Positions 6,660 through 15,309 of a stretch of 64,000 nucleotides of DNA are shown one piece after another; position 1 is the stretch's first letter, and every line of letters begins with the position of its first letter. The stretch lies in the NCBI GenBank assembly GCA_023436585.1, contig JAEZIN010000002.1, forward strand, positions 62,001 to 126,000, read 5' to 3'. A model generated the notes under the pieces. It saw only the letters and a program-made list of their open reading frames with translations. It had not been told where the DNA came from and made no database searches. The translations under genes were made by a program, and so were the position numbers. Source of the DNA: Bacillota bacterium (GTDB taxonomy: Bacteria > Bacillota > Clostridia > Christensenellales > Aristaeellaceae).

Positions 6660-7718
6660 TCAGAAAGATGCCTCCACATGCATGTCTGCCATGGAGCTTA
6701 CCCTCTCCCTTAAGTATTGGCTGCATGCTGTAATGGTGCCGGTTTCGCATAAGCGGTTTGCGGGGCAGATAAAGCATCTGTCCCGTTCCTGGCAGTCCGC
6801 ACATTCCGGGCAGCTTTCAGCCGTACTAATCATTTCTTTTAATGCGCGCCAGGCGCTTGCAAAACCGTCACGGAATGGATACGAATCAAAACAGGTCAAG
6901 GAGGGACAGCCCAGCATCCGGCCATCATATGTAATCATAAAGCTGGATTTACCCGCCCCGCAGAAGAATACCCTGCCATCGTTACCTTTACGTTTCTCAG
7001 GTTCCGTTATAGTCGAAGATGACAATTGCTTGTTGAACAATTGGAACAGCTCCAGAATCTGGGCAGGCGGGAGCCTTAAATCCCGCAGTTCTCTCTGCGG
7101 ATCATCCCGGCCAGGGCACATATACGAGTCGAACTTGCCAGGACAGTTGTACATGGCAGCTATACGGCCCATTGCCTCATACTCATTCATGAGCGGGCGC
7201 ATGGCCAGAACCTTGAGTTCAAAAGGGATACCCGCGGCACGGAGTCCATCCAGCGAATTTGTTGTACGGTGGAAGTTCCTTTCGCCGCCGCATATTTTTT
7301 GGTATGTCTCATCCGATGCACCATACAGAGAAATAGATATGATATCCGGGAGCCGTTTGGAAAGATAGTCACGCTGCTTTTTCCCGATCAGGATTCCATT
7401 GGTGAAGATACCCAGGCGCAGCCCCATATCGTACGCCTTGCAGTAGATCTCCTCAAAATCCTCCCGCATGAACGGATCCCCGCCCGTGAACGTGCACTTG
7501 AGCATCCCCATGTCAACCGCCTGTTGTATCATGGAAAGCCACTCGTCTGTGGTTTTCTCCGGAGGGCATTCTGTCTGATTGTCTCTGTCGCAGACATAGC
7601 AGAATTGGCAGTGCAGATTACACCTTGCCGTCAATTCAAATAAACCGGAAATCGGGATTTCTTTTTCCCTGGCCATCCGGATCAGAGACCTCATATCGTT
7701 TCTGTACATAACTCTCAT
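6660..7718 (-). CDS. Radical SAM/SPASM peptide maturase B
   Basis: 352 residues, paralogous to the enzyme at 4447-5493. CNLHCQFC supplies the three SAM-cluster cysteines at 33, 37 and 40, and YVCDRDN follows as in the paralog. The middle segment FTGGDPFMREDFEEIYCKAY and the SPASM cysteines (CGAGKSS, GCPSLTC, CPECADCQERDRCFICP, CSQYL) are conserved. It begins 4 nt after the kinase-like gene, so the pair is translated from one message. The region between the radical SAM core and SPASM, about residues 230-255, is the most divergent part and could determine which precursor is used. Confidence 0.88.
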   Translation of the reverse strand: MRVMYRNDMRSLIRMAREKEIPISGLFELTARCNLHCQFCYVCDRDNQTECPPEKTTDEWLSMIQQAVDMGMLKCTFTGGDPFMREDFEEIYCKAYDMGLRLGIFTNGILIGKKQRDYLSKRLPDIISISLYGASDETYQKICGGERNFHRTTNSLDGLRAAGIPFELKVLAMRPLMNEYEAMGRIAAMYNCPGKFDSYMCPGRDDPQRELRDLRLPPAQILELFQLFNKQLSSSTITEPEKRKGNDGRVFFCGAGKSSFMITYDGRMLGCPSLTCFDSYPFRDGFASAWRALKEMISTAESCPECADCQERDRCFICPANRLCETGTITACSQYLRERVSSMADMHVEASF

Positions 7719-7722
7719 CTCG

Positions 7723-8421
7723 CTATTTATTCATTGCCGAGTAAGCCGTTTCCACCGCGCCACGGCTCATATTACATCCCAACCGGTAGATTGGCACGGT
7801 CTTCATCAGCCGTTCCAGCAGGGACATCAGTTGCTCCATTCGCTTGGGATTACGTGTACTGCGGGTCTGCTCCATGAGGCAAACGATACTTTCGCCATAT
7901 TCCATCGGGCGGACCCAATTCGATTGGGAGCGTTCCAGAAATGCAATGGCCTTTAGTGGAACACCGGCATTTTTGTTTATTGGTGCAGTGCCGCACCATG
8001 GGCTGCCCCAAGCCAGGAATCCATTGCCTGACCATTTGATGATCGGAGCATCATCATTGAGTACGTACGTCCTGTCCGGGCCAAAATAGTCGCACCAAAG
8101 CGCTGTATGTGTTGATTTGCCGGTACCGCTTGGCGCAGAAAACAAATACGCCTGTCCATCCAGTACCACCGCGGAGGCATGAAGCCTGAAGCCCTCATGC
8201 TTGATCAAATTGTAGCTGAACTCATCCCCTGTAACGATATAGGCGCACTCTTCCTCGGTCAGGTATGGGTGGGCATCATGCATCCTTCTGAGAACTTCGT
8301 ATGGCAAATCAATGGAAATGTCTGCCGCTTCCATATTCCCATAACGGTAAGCCTCCGCCCGCTCAGCCAGCAAAGATCCCCCATTGCTGATGGATACATT
8401 CAGACCGGCAATCCTGTACAT
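7723..8421 (-). CDS. HPr-kinase-like P-loop protein B (RiPP tailoring type)
   Basis: 232 residues, the same length as its paralog at 5501-6199 and alignable throughout. The P-loop SAPSGTGKST, the preceding RLHASAVVLDGQAYLF strand and the NDDAPI acidic motif are all kept. The N-terminal ~75 residues contain PYLTEEECAYIVTGDEF, also conserved in the paralog and absent from true HPr kinases. It is the first gene of unit B, with GGAAGGAAA before the ATG at 8421 and a good promoter at 8472-8500. A peptide kinase is the natural guess, but ATP-dependent chemistry of another type is possible. Confidence 0.8.
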   Translation of the reverse strand: MYRIAGLNVSISNGGSLLAERAEAYRYGNMEAADISIDLPYEVLRRMHDAHPYLTEEECAYIVTGDEFSYNLIKHEGFRLHASAVVLDGQAYLFSAPSGTGKSTHTALWCDYFGPDRTYVLNDDAPIIKWSGNGFLAWGSPWCGTAPINKNAGVPLKAIAFLERSQSNWVRPMEYGESIVCLMEQTRSTRNPKRMEQLMSLLERLMKTVPIYRLGCNMSRGAVETAYSAMNK

Positions 8422-8471
8422 TGATTATTTCCTTCCGCATAATTGATTATGTAAAAATTTCCACATGCAAT

Positions 8472-8500
8472 ATTATAATGAAGGGGACAGAACATAACAA
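8472..8500 (-). promoter_or_regulatory. Promoter for RiPP unit B
   Basis: On the minus strand TTGTTA (8495-8500) and TATAAT (8472-8477) are 17 nt apart, about 50 nt upstream of the first gene. This is the strongest promoter in the locus and may drive both units. Confidence 0.75.
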
Positions 8501-8860
8501 CTGAATACGTTCTTCACAAAGCAGCAAAACATAACACTTTCCTACCCAACAGCCTATTGCATCCTCCAATCATTTGCCGAATGCCTGCACCTTTTAGTGT
8601 AAAACAAAAATACTGTCGTATGGTTCTATTACCGGGGCTTAAAACAACATCTTAAACCGTTCGACAGTACTGTCATAAACCGCTATTGTCTTTGAACCGA
8701 ATCCGGTAAATAATAAGCTTTGTTTAGCGCATTCTGCCAGAATATGATCCTTTATGCGGAATGGAAATAATTGCAATCTCCCATACCAACAGATAAAATA
8801 AGAAAAGACGATTCACCGTTTCAAGGCCATTCATCATCATACACTGACAAGGAGATTACA
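8501..8860. promoter_or_regulatory. Divergent intergenic region with 12-bp palindrome
   Basis: No gene is seen in this stretch. The perfect palindrome GACAGTACTGTC lies at 8663-8674, and a related half-site ACTGTC occurs near 8613. Downstream, TTGTCT with AATAAT 17 nt later, around 8686-8714, is a weak promoter candidate for the + strand pqqD-peptidase-exporter operon. The palindrome could be an operator between the divergent RiPP arms. Confidence 0.4.
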
Positions 8861-9124
8861 ATGAAAATCAAAGAAGGATTCCTGTTGCGCAGGATTGCCG
8901 ATGTCCATGTGGTAGTGCCTGTGAGAGGGGCAAGCGTAGATTTCAATGGGATCATCACACTGAACGAAACCGCAGCGTTTCTTTTTGGGCGGCTTCAGGG
9001 TGAAATGACCAAGGACGAGCTCTTAAAGCAGCTCCTCACGGAATATGACGTAGATATCGAAACAGCCCTAAACGATATCGATGCATTTTTTTCACAGCTC
9101 AAGGAGGCAAACCTGCTTGCATAA
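8861..9124 (+). CDS. PqqD-like peptide recognition protein
   Basis: 87 residues with the PqqD fold signature: an N-terminal beta segment (FLLRRIADVHVVVP), LNETAAFLFGRL, then the helical LLTEYDVDIETALNDIDAFF region. PqqD-like RiPP recognition elements bind the leader of precursor peptides and deliver it to modifying enzymes. The start at 8861 is preceded by AAGGAG six nt upstream; a longer frame exists but lacks a ribosome site. It opens a three-gene + strand operon with a peptidase and an ABC exporter, divergent from the two precursor units whose leaders carry a YxxP motif, so it probably serves both. Confidence 0.85.
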   Translation: MKIKEGFLLRRIADVHVVVPVRGASVDFNGIITLNETAAFLFGRLQGEMTKDELLKQLLTEYDVDIETALNDIDAFFSQLKEANLLA

Positions 9125-9134
9125 GGTTGTGGCC

Positions 9135-9602
9135 ATGGCCGACCTCTATCCAATCCTTTACGAAACACTCCATGCCGGCGGTATCGTTTCGCTGACATCA
9201 ACGGGTACCAGTATGCTGCCCATGCTAAAGCATCAAAGGGACAGCATCACACTGGAACCAATCACCAGCCCGCTTCTTGTGAATGAGGTGGTGCTGTACC
9301 GCAGAGATAGCGGCCAGTTTGTGCTTCACCGCATCGTAGGGCGTGAATCAAACGGCGGCTATGTTCTGTGCGGCGACAACCAAATTGTTTTTGAACACAA
9401 TATCGAGTATCGGCAAATAATCGGCCGTCTCCAGGCATTCACCCGCAAAGGCCGATACTTCACAAAAGAATCCCTCCCTTATAAAGTGTATGTAGGCCTG
9501 GTGCCGGCATTGCGTTTGCTTAAGCGTTGGATTTCATTTGGCCGGAGGCATTTGAGCACCATAAAGCATTGGATATGCCGCGAGCCGCATGGAAACAGGT
9601 GA
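9135..9602 (+). CDS. S24/S26-type signal-peptidase-like serine protease
   Basis: 155 residues. The TSTGTSMLPML segment carries the nucleophile Ser26 in the usual GxSMxP context. VLHRIVG at 63-69 has a His where bacterial leader peptidases have their general-base Lys, so it looks like the Ser-His subtype (archaeal/SipW-like). YVLCGDN follows. There is no clear transmembrane anchor at the N-terminus; a hydrophobic stretch near residue 125 (YVGLVPALRLL) may bind the membrane. Similar small proteins recur beside PqqD and HPrK-like genes in RiPP loci. It is a candidate leader protease, because the exporter lacks a C39 peptidase domain. Confidence 0.7.
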   Translation: MADLYPILYETLHAGGIVSLTSTGTSMLPMLKHQRDSITLEPITSPLLVNEVVLYRRDSGQFVLHRIVGRESNGGYVLCGDNQIVFEHNIEYRQIIGRLQAFTRKGRYFTKESLPYKVYVGLVPALRLLKRWISFGRRHLSTIKHWICREPHGNR

Positions 9603-9607
9603 TGTGA

Positions 9608-11359
9608 GTGAACTGGAAAAATTCCTGCAAAGGTGCTATAGCCCAAGCCAAATGGCTTTACTGCATCTCGAAGGGGTTCAAACGCAGCATCCTCCTTCTT
9701 ACCGGCATTTCTACAGCCATGGGCCTCTTGGGTGTTTGGTCTGCCATTCTGATTAAGACACTTATCGATAAGGCAAGTACGCGTCAAGGCCGGCTTGAGG
9801 AGACGGCCCTCCTTTTTATGTTGGTATTGGCCGCCGAAATCGCTTTGAACGCAGCGGAGAACATGTTGAGCGCACGCGAAAAAACCAGGCAAATAAACGA
9901 TCTGCAGATGCGGCTTTTCCAAAAATATATGCAGGCCAAATGGCAGGTTTTCAGCTCGCGGCACAGCGGTGACTATTGCAACCGCATGACAAGCGATGTG
10001 GAAGTGGTTAATACATTCCTTCTATCCGTCATACCCGATGCCATTGCAACCTTTATACAGCTTCTGGCAGCATCCTTCCTGCTGCTCCGCCTGGAACCCA
10101 CGCTGGCATTGCTGGCGCTGACAATCACGCCTGTCTTTATACTCCTGGCACGGCTGTTAGCCAGGCCCCTGAGAGAAGCTGCCACAAAGATCCAATCTCT
10201 CAAGGGTGAAAACCTTTCCTTATCACAGGAATCCATTCAAAACACCATCACCATCCGCGCTTTCCAGCAGCAGGACGGAATTTGCGGTAAGCTCTCTGCT
10301 TTGCATGGCAGCTTGCTTTTTTGGACCATGCGCCGGGCAAAACTCAGCTCACTATCCGGCACCATCCAGTCCATAAGCTGGAGCGCTACTTACTTATTGT
10401 CCCTTTTGTGGGGGGTATCCCGGTTATCCCAAAATGCCATTACTTATGGCAGCATTGCCGCCTATCTGCAGCTTGTTACTCAGATACAAGGGCCTCTTCG
10501 GCGCCTGGCAGCCCAGATCCCACAACTGATCGCCACTTCAGCAAGCATCGGCAGGCTTTTTGAGATTTTGGATATGCCCGAAGAAATTTTGGCCAAGGAG
10601 ACCCACGCTTTTTCAGGCCCATACGGTATAACGCTGCAAGATGTATGTTTTGCATACCATGATAAAGAAAAGGTCTTGGACAAAATAAACGTAGTGGTCA
10701 AGCCCGGTTCTATGACTGCATTGATCGGGCCTACCGGCGCCGGGAAATCTACCATTGTGCGCCTGCTTCTGGGCCTTGTGGAGCCGCAATCAGGCAGCAT
10801 CCTGCTCAAAGGGCCCGATGGGGTAAGCTGGCCGGTAGGCGCATATACCCGCGGCGCTTTCACCTATGTGCAACAAGGTAATACAGCCATTTCCGGGACC
10901 ATCGCGGATAACCTGCGCATGGCCAGACCCACCGCCACAATGGAAGAAATAGAGACTGTTCTCAAACAGGCTTGCGCCTGGGATTTTGTTGCTGCCCTGC
11001 CGAACAAAACGGAGGCACGCATAGGTGAACAGGGCATCGGCCTGTCGGAAGGCCAGCAGCAAAGATTGTCCATTGCCCGGGCCTTGTTACGGCAGGCCCC
11101 CATCCTTATCCTGGATGAGGCCACATCCGCTCTGGATAAGAAAACGGAGGCACAGGTGCTCCTGAATATTCAAAGCGCTTTGGAAGGCCGCACCTGCCTG
11201 GTCATCACCCACCGCAGCGCGGCACTCAAGCTTTGCCACCGAGTCTACCGGCTTTCTGACGGAAGGGCATATCTTGCAACCACTCATTTCAAAAACAACA
11301 AGGCACAATACAGAATCAAAAAAAGCCACTCTCTTATTGGCACCGCTCCGGCTTCTTGA
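9608..11359 (+). CDS. ABC transporter, fused permease and ATPase, probable peptide exporter
   Basis: 583 residues from a GTG at 9608. About six membrane helices lie in residues 25-290. The ATPase domain has GPTGAGKST at 374-382, a Q-loop in FTYVQQGN, signature LSEGQ at 479-483 and Walker B ILILDEATSALD at 499-510, with VITHRS as switch. It should act as a homodimer exporting the mature peptide. No N-terminal C39 peptidase or cyclic-nucleotide-like domain is present, so leader removal must be done by another protein. It starts 5 nt after the peptidase stop codon, so the two are co-transcribed. Confidence 0.88.
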   Translation: MNWKNSCKGAIAQAKWLYCISKGFKRSILLLTGISTAMGLLGVWSAILIKTLIDKASTRQGRLEETALLFMLVLAAEIALNAAENMLSAREKTRQINDLQMRLFQKYMQAKWQVFSSRHSGDYCNRMTSDVEVVNTFLLSVIPDAIATFIQLLAASFLLLRLEPTLALLALTITPVFILLARLLARPLREAATKIQSLKGENLSLSQESIQNTITIRAFQQQDGICGKLSALHGSLLFWTMRRAKLSSLSGTIQSISWSATYLLSLLWGVSRLSQNAITYGSIAAYLQLVTQIQGPLRRLAAQIPQLIATSASIGRLFEILDMPEEILAKETHAFSGPYGITLQDVCFAYHDKEKVLDKINVVVKPGSMTALIGPTGAGKSTIVRLLLGLVEPQSGSILLKGPDGVSWPVGAYTRGAFTYVQQGNTAISGTIADNLRMARPTATMEEIETVLKQACAWDFVAALPNKTEARIGEQGIGLSEGQQQRLSIARALLRQAPILILDEATSALDKKTEAQVLLNIQSALEGRTCLVITHRSAALKLCHRVYRLSDGRAYLATTHFKNNKAQYRIKKSHSLIGTAPAS

Positions 11360-11429
11360 TTTTGATCTTGAAGGGGGCAGTGAAAGAGATGCTGATTGCA
11401 CCTCCATGTAATGAGTCTATGACAATGAC

Positions 11430-12659
11430 TTATTTCTTAAATAGGGATAGCCTCCTGTAAAGGCGTTTCCGCTTCCAGGCATATGCGGCAATTTTCCTTA
11501 CGGACTGCTTGGGTCGGGCGCCCTTCATGGAGCGAAACCAATATCGCACAGGGATATATATACAGAAAAATGGCAAAAGCACAGGAACCTTGGTGCTTAC
11601 CGGGAACTGCTTTCTGGCGGAAACAGCAAGATTACGCACCGCAGAAATCAGCATGGTGGCTTTCCGTTTGGAGCTTTCTTCGCCTTTTACAAAAACACTG
11701 CTGGCGGCCCGCTCCAAATCACCTCCGAAAATATTCCCGCTGGACAATATATCAGCTAGAAACATGTCTGCTGTATCACGTGCCGCTTGTTCACACCAGC
11801 GGTGTTTTTCTCTGTCCAATCCCAAATAGTCAATGCATATCCGTGTGGCAATGCGGGCGAATTGCAGCAATCTGCACGCATCAATCGCCGGCAGCACCTG
11901 ATTGCGCAATGTGTCTTCCCTGAGGGAATGCATGAATACGTGCCAGTCACACAGCTGCTTCAGGCCAATGCCGCTTGCGACTAGGTGGCGTTCCATGTGC
12001 AAAAGTAGCGCAAGCGCCTGATCCGGCTCCGACAAAACCGGTATCTGATGTGACTCCCAATGGATCACCTTGATTCTGCTTATTGCATCACACAGCTTAT
12101 TGCGTATATAGTCTCCCGCTGGGCTGTCGGGAAACTCTGTTACCGCGTAATGCAGTTCCAGGTATACATTGTCCTTTTCAAAGCCAATATGAAAAGCGTG
12201 ATCCGATTCATGCTCGTGAAAACCGTTTGCCTTTAACACATCCACAGCGTCTTGGCATTGCTTCCTGCGCACCAGCAGATCGATATCCCCCAATGACCGC
12301 AGCTCGGGATCTGGATATAACGCGGCGACACTTGTTCCCTTCAGGACCGCGCAGGGAATATCCGCTGCTGTCAGTTGAGCTATGATTTCTTCCTGGGCGC
12401 TTTTCAACTGATCGCCGCGAAGAACCGACCCAATGGTATAGTTTACCCATGCCTTTTGCAATTGCTCGGGCGGCCGCTGCAAAGCAGGGAGCAGTGCCGC
12501 CCCCTTATGAACAAGCGGCAGAATCATATGCTTCCGCGCGGCGCTTCCAATCTTTTCCCAATCAACATGACCCTGCAACTCAAAAGCCCTGTTGTTAAGA
12601 GCATTGCGCAAAAGAGAAAGAACTGCCATATCGGTTGATGAAATTTGTATACTGTTCAT
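11430..12659 (-). CDS. Nucleotidyltransferase-fold protein (PF14907-like), RiPP-associated
   Basis: 409 residues. The key segment CAVLKGTSVAALYPDPELRS runs into LGDIDLLV at about 123-130, matching the nucleotidyltransferase GS...DxD metal-binding pattern, followed by ELHYAVTEFPDS. This uncharacterised family often accompanies HPrK-like and PqqD-like genes in Firmicutes RiPP clusters. It faces the exporter tail to tail with a 70-nt gap, and is also co-oriented with the polysaccharide operon, 85 nt after ugd. I assign it to the RiPP locus by family association, but read-through from the polysaccharide genes is likely. The substrate is unknown. The basic C-terminus KRKRLYRRLSLFKK may contact membrane lipid. 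Confidence 0.7.
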   Translation of the reverse strand: MNSIQISSTDMAVLSLLRNALNNRAFELQGHVDWEKIGSAARKHMILPLVHKGAALLPALQRPPEQLQKAWVNYTIGSVLRGDQLKSAQEEIIAQLTAADIPCAVLKGTSVAALYPDPELRSLGDIDLLVRRKQCQDAVDVLKANGFHEHESDHAFHIGFEKDNVYLELHYAVTEFPDSPAGDYIRNKLCDAISRIKVIHWESHQIPVLSEPDQALALLLHMERHLVASGIGLKQLCDWHVFMHSLREDTLRNQVLPAIDACRLLQFARIATRICIDYLGLDREKHRWCEQAARDTADMFLADILSSGNIFGGDLERAASSVFVKGEESSKRKATMLISAVRNLAVSARKQFPVSTKVPVLLPFFCIYIPVRYWFRSMKGARPKQSVRKIAAYAWKRKRLYRRLSLFKK

Positions 12660-12744
12660 ACATGATCCCCTGCCATGCGTACTTTCCCAAAGCCGGCTTC
12701 ATCGGCCAGGTACACCCCGCATGCATTTCCAGATTGTACCCGCA

Positions 12745-14178
12745 TCAGACAGATATGTCTTTGTAGCTTCCTGCCACATTTGCATAGGCAATGGACTTAT
12801 CCCGATACAGCCTTTTACGCCTGTACACAACAGTGTCATGGATAATCCCCAAAGCGGCCAGCTCATCCTGCATATCGGCTCGCCCTACGCAATGGTATTC
12901 CACGCCAGCGTCTCGCATATCTTCCATGCGGTACATGTTGCGTCCGTCATATACAAGCGGTGTCCGCATCAGCCATTTGTATGCCTCGGGCTCAATGGAC
13001 TTGATTTCATTCCATTCGGTAAACAGGAAGCATAGGCTGGCGCCGCGCAGCGCCTCCTGAGGATTATTTACGTACGTGATCCCATCCGGAAAAATCTTTT
13101 TGCAATTCTCCGCCCCGACAGGGTCGTAAGCGTATATCTCCGCTCCGTGCTCCAAAAGAAGCTTGATATTGTCTATGGAAGGCGCTTCCCGCATGTCATC
13201 CGTGCCGGGCTTGAATGTAAGCCCCAGCACCGCCACTTTCAGGCCATGGAAGGTAATCAGGCGTTTGGCGGCTTTCTTGAACAGCAGCGTTTTCTGTTCC
13301 TCATTGAGCGCCACGGCGGCTTCGACGGTTTTGAGCACGTACCCATGCTGCCTTGCAAGGTATTTCAAAGCCTTTGTGTCTTTGGGGAAACAGCTTCCGC
13401 CGTAGCCAACGCCGGCGCTCAAGAATTTGGCGCCAATGCGGGGGTCATAGCTCATACCCAAAGCAACATCCTGTACGTCCGCGCCTACCAATTCACAGAG
13501 ATTGGCTATGTCATTCATATAGGATATTTTCAACGCAAGAAAATCATTGGCGGCATATTTTATCATTTCCGCGCTGCGCCGCTTTACGGATACAATCGGA
13601 AGGCCGAATGGTTCATAGATTTCCTTCAGCAGCTTTTCAGCCTTCTTGCTTTTGGTGCCAATCACTACCCTGGACGCATGCAGCGTATCCCGAACCGCCG
13701 TGCCCTGCGCCAGAAATTCGGGATTGCTTGCCACTTCCACCCTTACGTCATGCACGAGAAAATCATGGATAAATTGCTCCACCTTGTCGTTTGTACCCAC
13801 GGGCACCGTGGACTTCACCACCACCAGGCAGTCCTTCTCAATGCTTTCCGCGATCTGCCTCGCCACGGTGGCAATATAGCACAGGTTGGCCGATCCATCG
13901 GGCAACTCCGGCGTTCCCACCCCTATAAAGATCGCATCCGCCCTTTTGTAGGCAGACTGGTAATCGGCCGTGAATTCAAGCCTTCCAGACCGGAGGTTCT
14001 TTTGCATCAGTTCCTCCAAATCCTGCTCATATATGGGCGATACGCCTGACTGGAGCAGTTCAATTTTCCGCTCGTCCACATCCACACAGGTTACATGATG
14101 TCCTGCTTCCGCAAAGCATACGCCGGCCACCAACCCTACATACCCCGTACCGGATACCGCAATTTTGAATGACTTCAT
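12745..14178 (-). CDS. ugd: UDP-glucose 6-dehydrogenase
   Basis: 477 residues. It oxidises UDP-glucose to UDP-glucuronate with two NAD+. The N-terminal Rossmann motif is GTGYVGLVAGVCFAEAGH, the central domain carries KYAANDFLALKISYMNDIA, and the catalytic cysteine sits in GYGGSCFPKDTKAL. A C-terminal tail of about 40 residues beyond the usual end (after HCVGRADMQDEL) has no known function. The start overlaps the end of the upstream epimerase gene as ATGA, so the two are translationally coupled. Together they supply UDP-glucuronate and probably UDP-galacturonate for the polymer. Confidence 0.93.
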   Translation of the reverse strand: MKSFKIAVSGTGYVGLVAGVCFAEAGHHVTCVDVDERKIELLQSGVSPIYEQDLEELMQKNLRSGRLEFTADYQSAYKRADAIFIGVGTPELPDGSANLCYIATVARQIAESIEKDCLVVVKSTVPVGTNDKVEQFIHDFLVHDVRVEVASNPEFLAQGTAVRDTLHASRVVIGTKSKKAEKLLKEIYEPFGLPIVSVKRRSAEMIKYAANDFLALKISYMNDIANLCELVGADVQDVALGMSYDPRIGAKFLSAGVGYGGSCFPKDTKALKYLARQHGYVLKTVEAAVALNEEQKTLLFKKAAKRLITFHGLKVAVLGLTFKPGTDDMREAPSIDNIKLLLEHGAEIYAYDPVGAENCKKIFPDGITYVNNPQEALRGASLCFLFTEWNEIKSIEPEAYKWLMRTPLVYDGRNMYRMEDMRDAGVEYHCVGRADMQDELAALGIIHDTVVYRRKRLYRDKSIAYANVAGSYKDISV

Positions 14179-15215
14179 AGGGCAAGCTCCTTTCCTGTTT
14201 CAGCCGCGCTTGTATACAACTCTGAAATGATACCTTTTTTCAAGCCGTTCACTCGCTGATACCAATCCCAATACGCATGAAGGCCGGCTTCCAAATCTGT
14301 TTGCGGATGATAGCCCAGCACATCCCGCGCATGGCTGATATCGGCGTAGGTGATCTGCACATCACCCGGCTGCATGGGCAAATATTTCAATTTGGCTTCC
14401 TTTTTTATAACCCTTGAAATGGTCTGCACAAGCTCTGTCAGTGATATGGTGCGGCTTTCCCCCAGGTTGAAGATGTCGTACCGACCTTCCTGACTGACTG
14501 TCCAATCCAAGGCCTTCAGCACGCCATTCACTATGTCGTCTATATAGGTGTGGTCCCTACGCATGCTGCCATCCCCAAAGAAAGGAATCTCCTTCCCCTC
14601 ACACATGAGCCGGGTAAATTTGTGTATCGCCAGGTCCGGGCGCTGGCGAGGCCCGTACACCGTAAAAAAACGCAGGCAGGCCACATGAATGCCGTACAGA
14701 TGATGGTAGGCATGGCACAGCACTTCTCCCGCCTTTTTTGTGGCGGCATAAGGCGATATGGCCTTATCCACAGGGTCGGTTTCACAGAAGGGGACCTTTT
14801 TGTTATTGCCATACACAGAAGAAGAAGAGGCGAAGCATAACCGCTTCACCCCAAACTTTTTCATGCATTCCAGAACATTGACAGTACCGCCTAAATTGAC
14901 TTGCGTATATAGCTGCGGGTTTTCTATGGACGGCCGCACGCCAGCATAGGCGGCCAGATGGATTACCGCATCAGGCCTGACCGCGTCAAAAATACGTTCC
15001 AAACAAGAAATATCGCAGATATCCCCCTCAAACATGCGGAAACCGGAACCTGTTTTCCGCCTTCCCGCCTCGATTTCACCAACGTTTCTCCTCTTTGCAT
15101 CAGGATCATAAAAATCGTTGAAGTTATCCACTCCCGCGACATCCGCACCTTTGGACAATAAAGCTTCACAAACATGCGATCCGATAAACCCTGCCGCACC
15201 GGTTATCAAAATCAT
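14175..15215 (-). CDS. UDP-glucuronate 4-epimerase (SDR family)
   Basis: About 346 residues. The NAD-binding motif GAAGFIGSHV opens the protein, DNFNDFYDPDAKRRN follows, and YAATKKAGE provides the catalytic Tyr-Lys pair with the preceding SSSSVYG serines. The length and the DNFNDFYDP segment are characteristic of UDP-glucuronate to UDP-galacturonate epimerases (CapI/GAE type), rather than GalE. I place the start at 15215 (MILITGAAG), 12 nt after AGGAGG; the ATG at 15227 touches that site. Pairing with ugd strongly supports the substrate. Confidence 0.85.
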   Translation of the reverse strand: MILITGAAGFIGSHVCEALLSKGADVAGVDNFNDFYDPDAKRRNVGEIEAGRRKTGSGFRMFEGDICDISCLERIFDAVRPDAVIHLAAYAGVRPSIENPQLYTQVNLGGTVNVLECMKKFGVKRLCFASSSSVYGNNKKVPFCETDPVDKAISPYAATKKAGEVLCHAYHHLYGIHVACLRFFTVYGPRQRPDLAIHKFTRLMCEGKEIPFFGDGSMRRDHTYIDDIVNGVLKALDWTVSQEGRYDIFNLGESRTISLTELVQTISRVIKKEAKLKYLPMQPGDVQITYADISHARDVLGYHPQTDLEAGLHAYWDWYQRVNGLKKGIISELYTSAAETGKELAL

Positions 15216-15309
15216 GAGTAAAACCATCCTCCTTTGCGTCAAGAGCCGCCGAACAGAGTACAGGAAAGAAAGGAAGCAGCACGCTTCCTTTCACAGCACG
15301 TTTTCTTTG

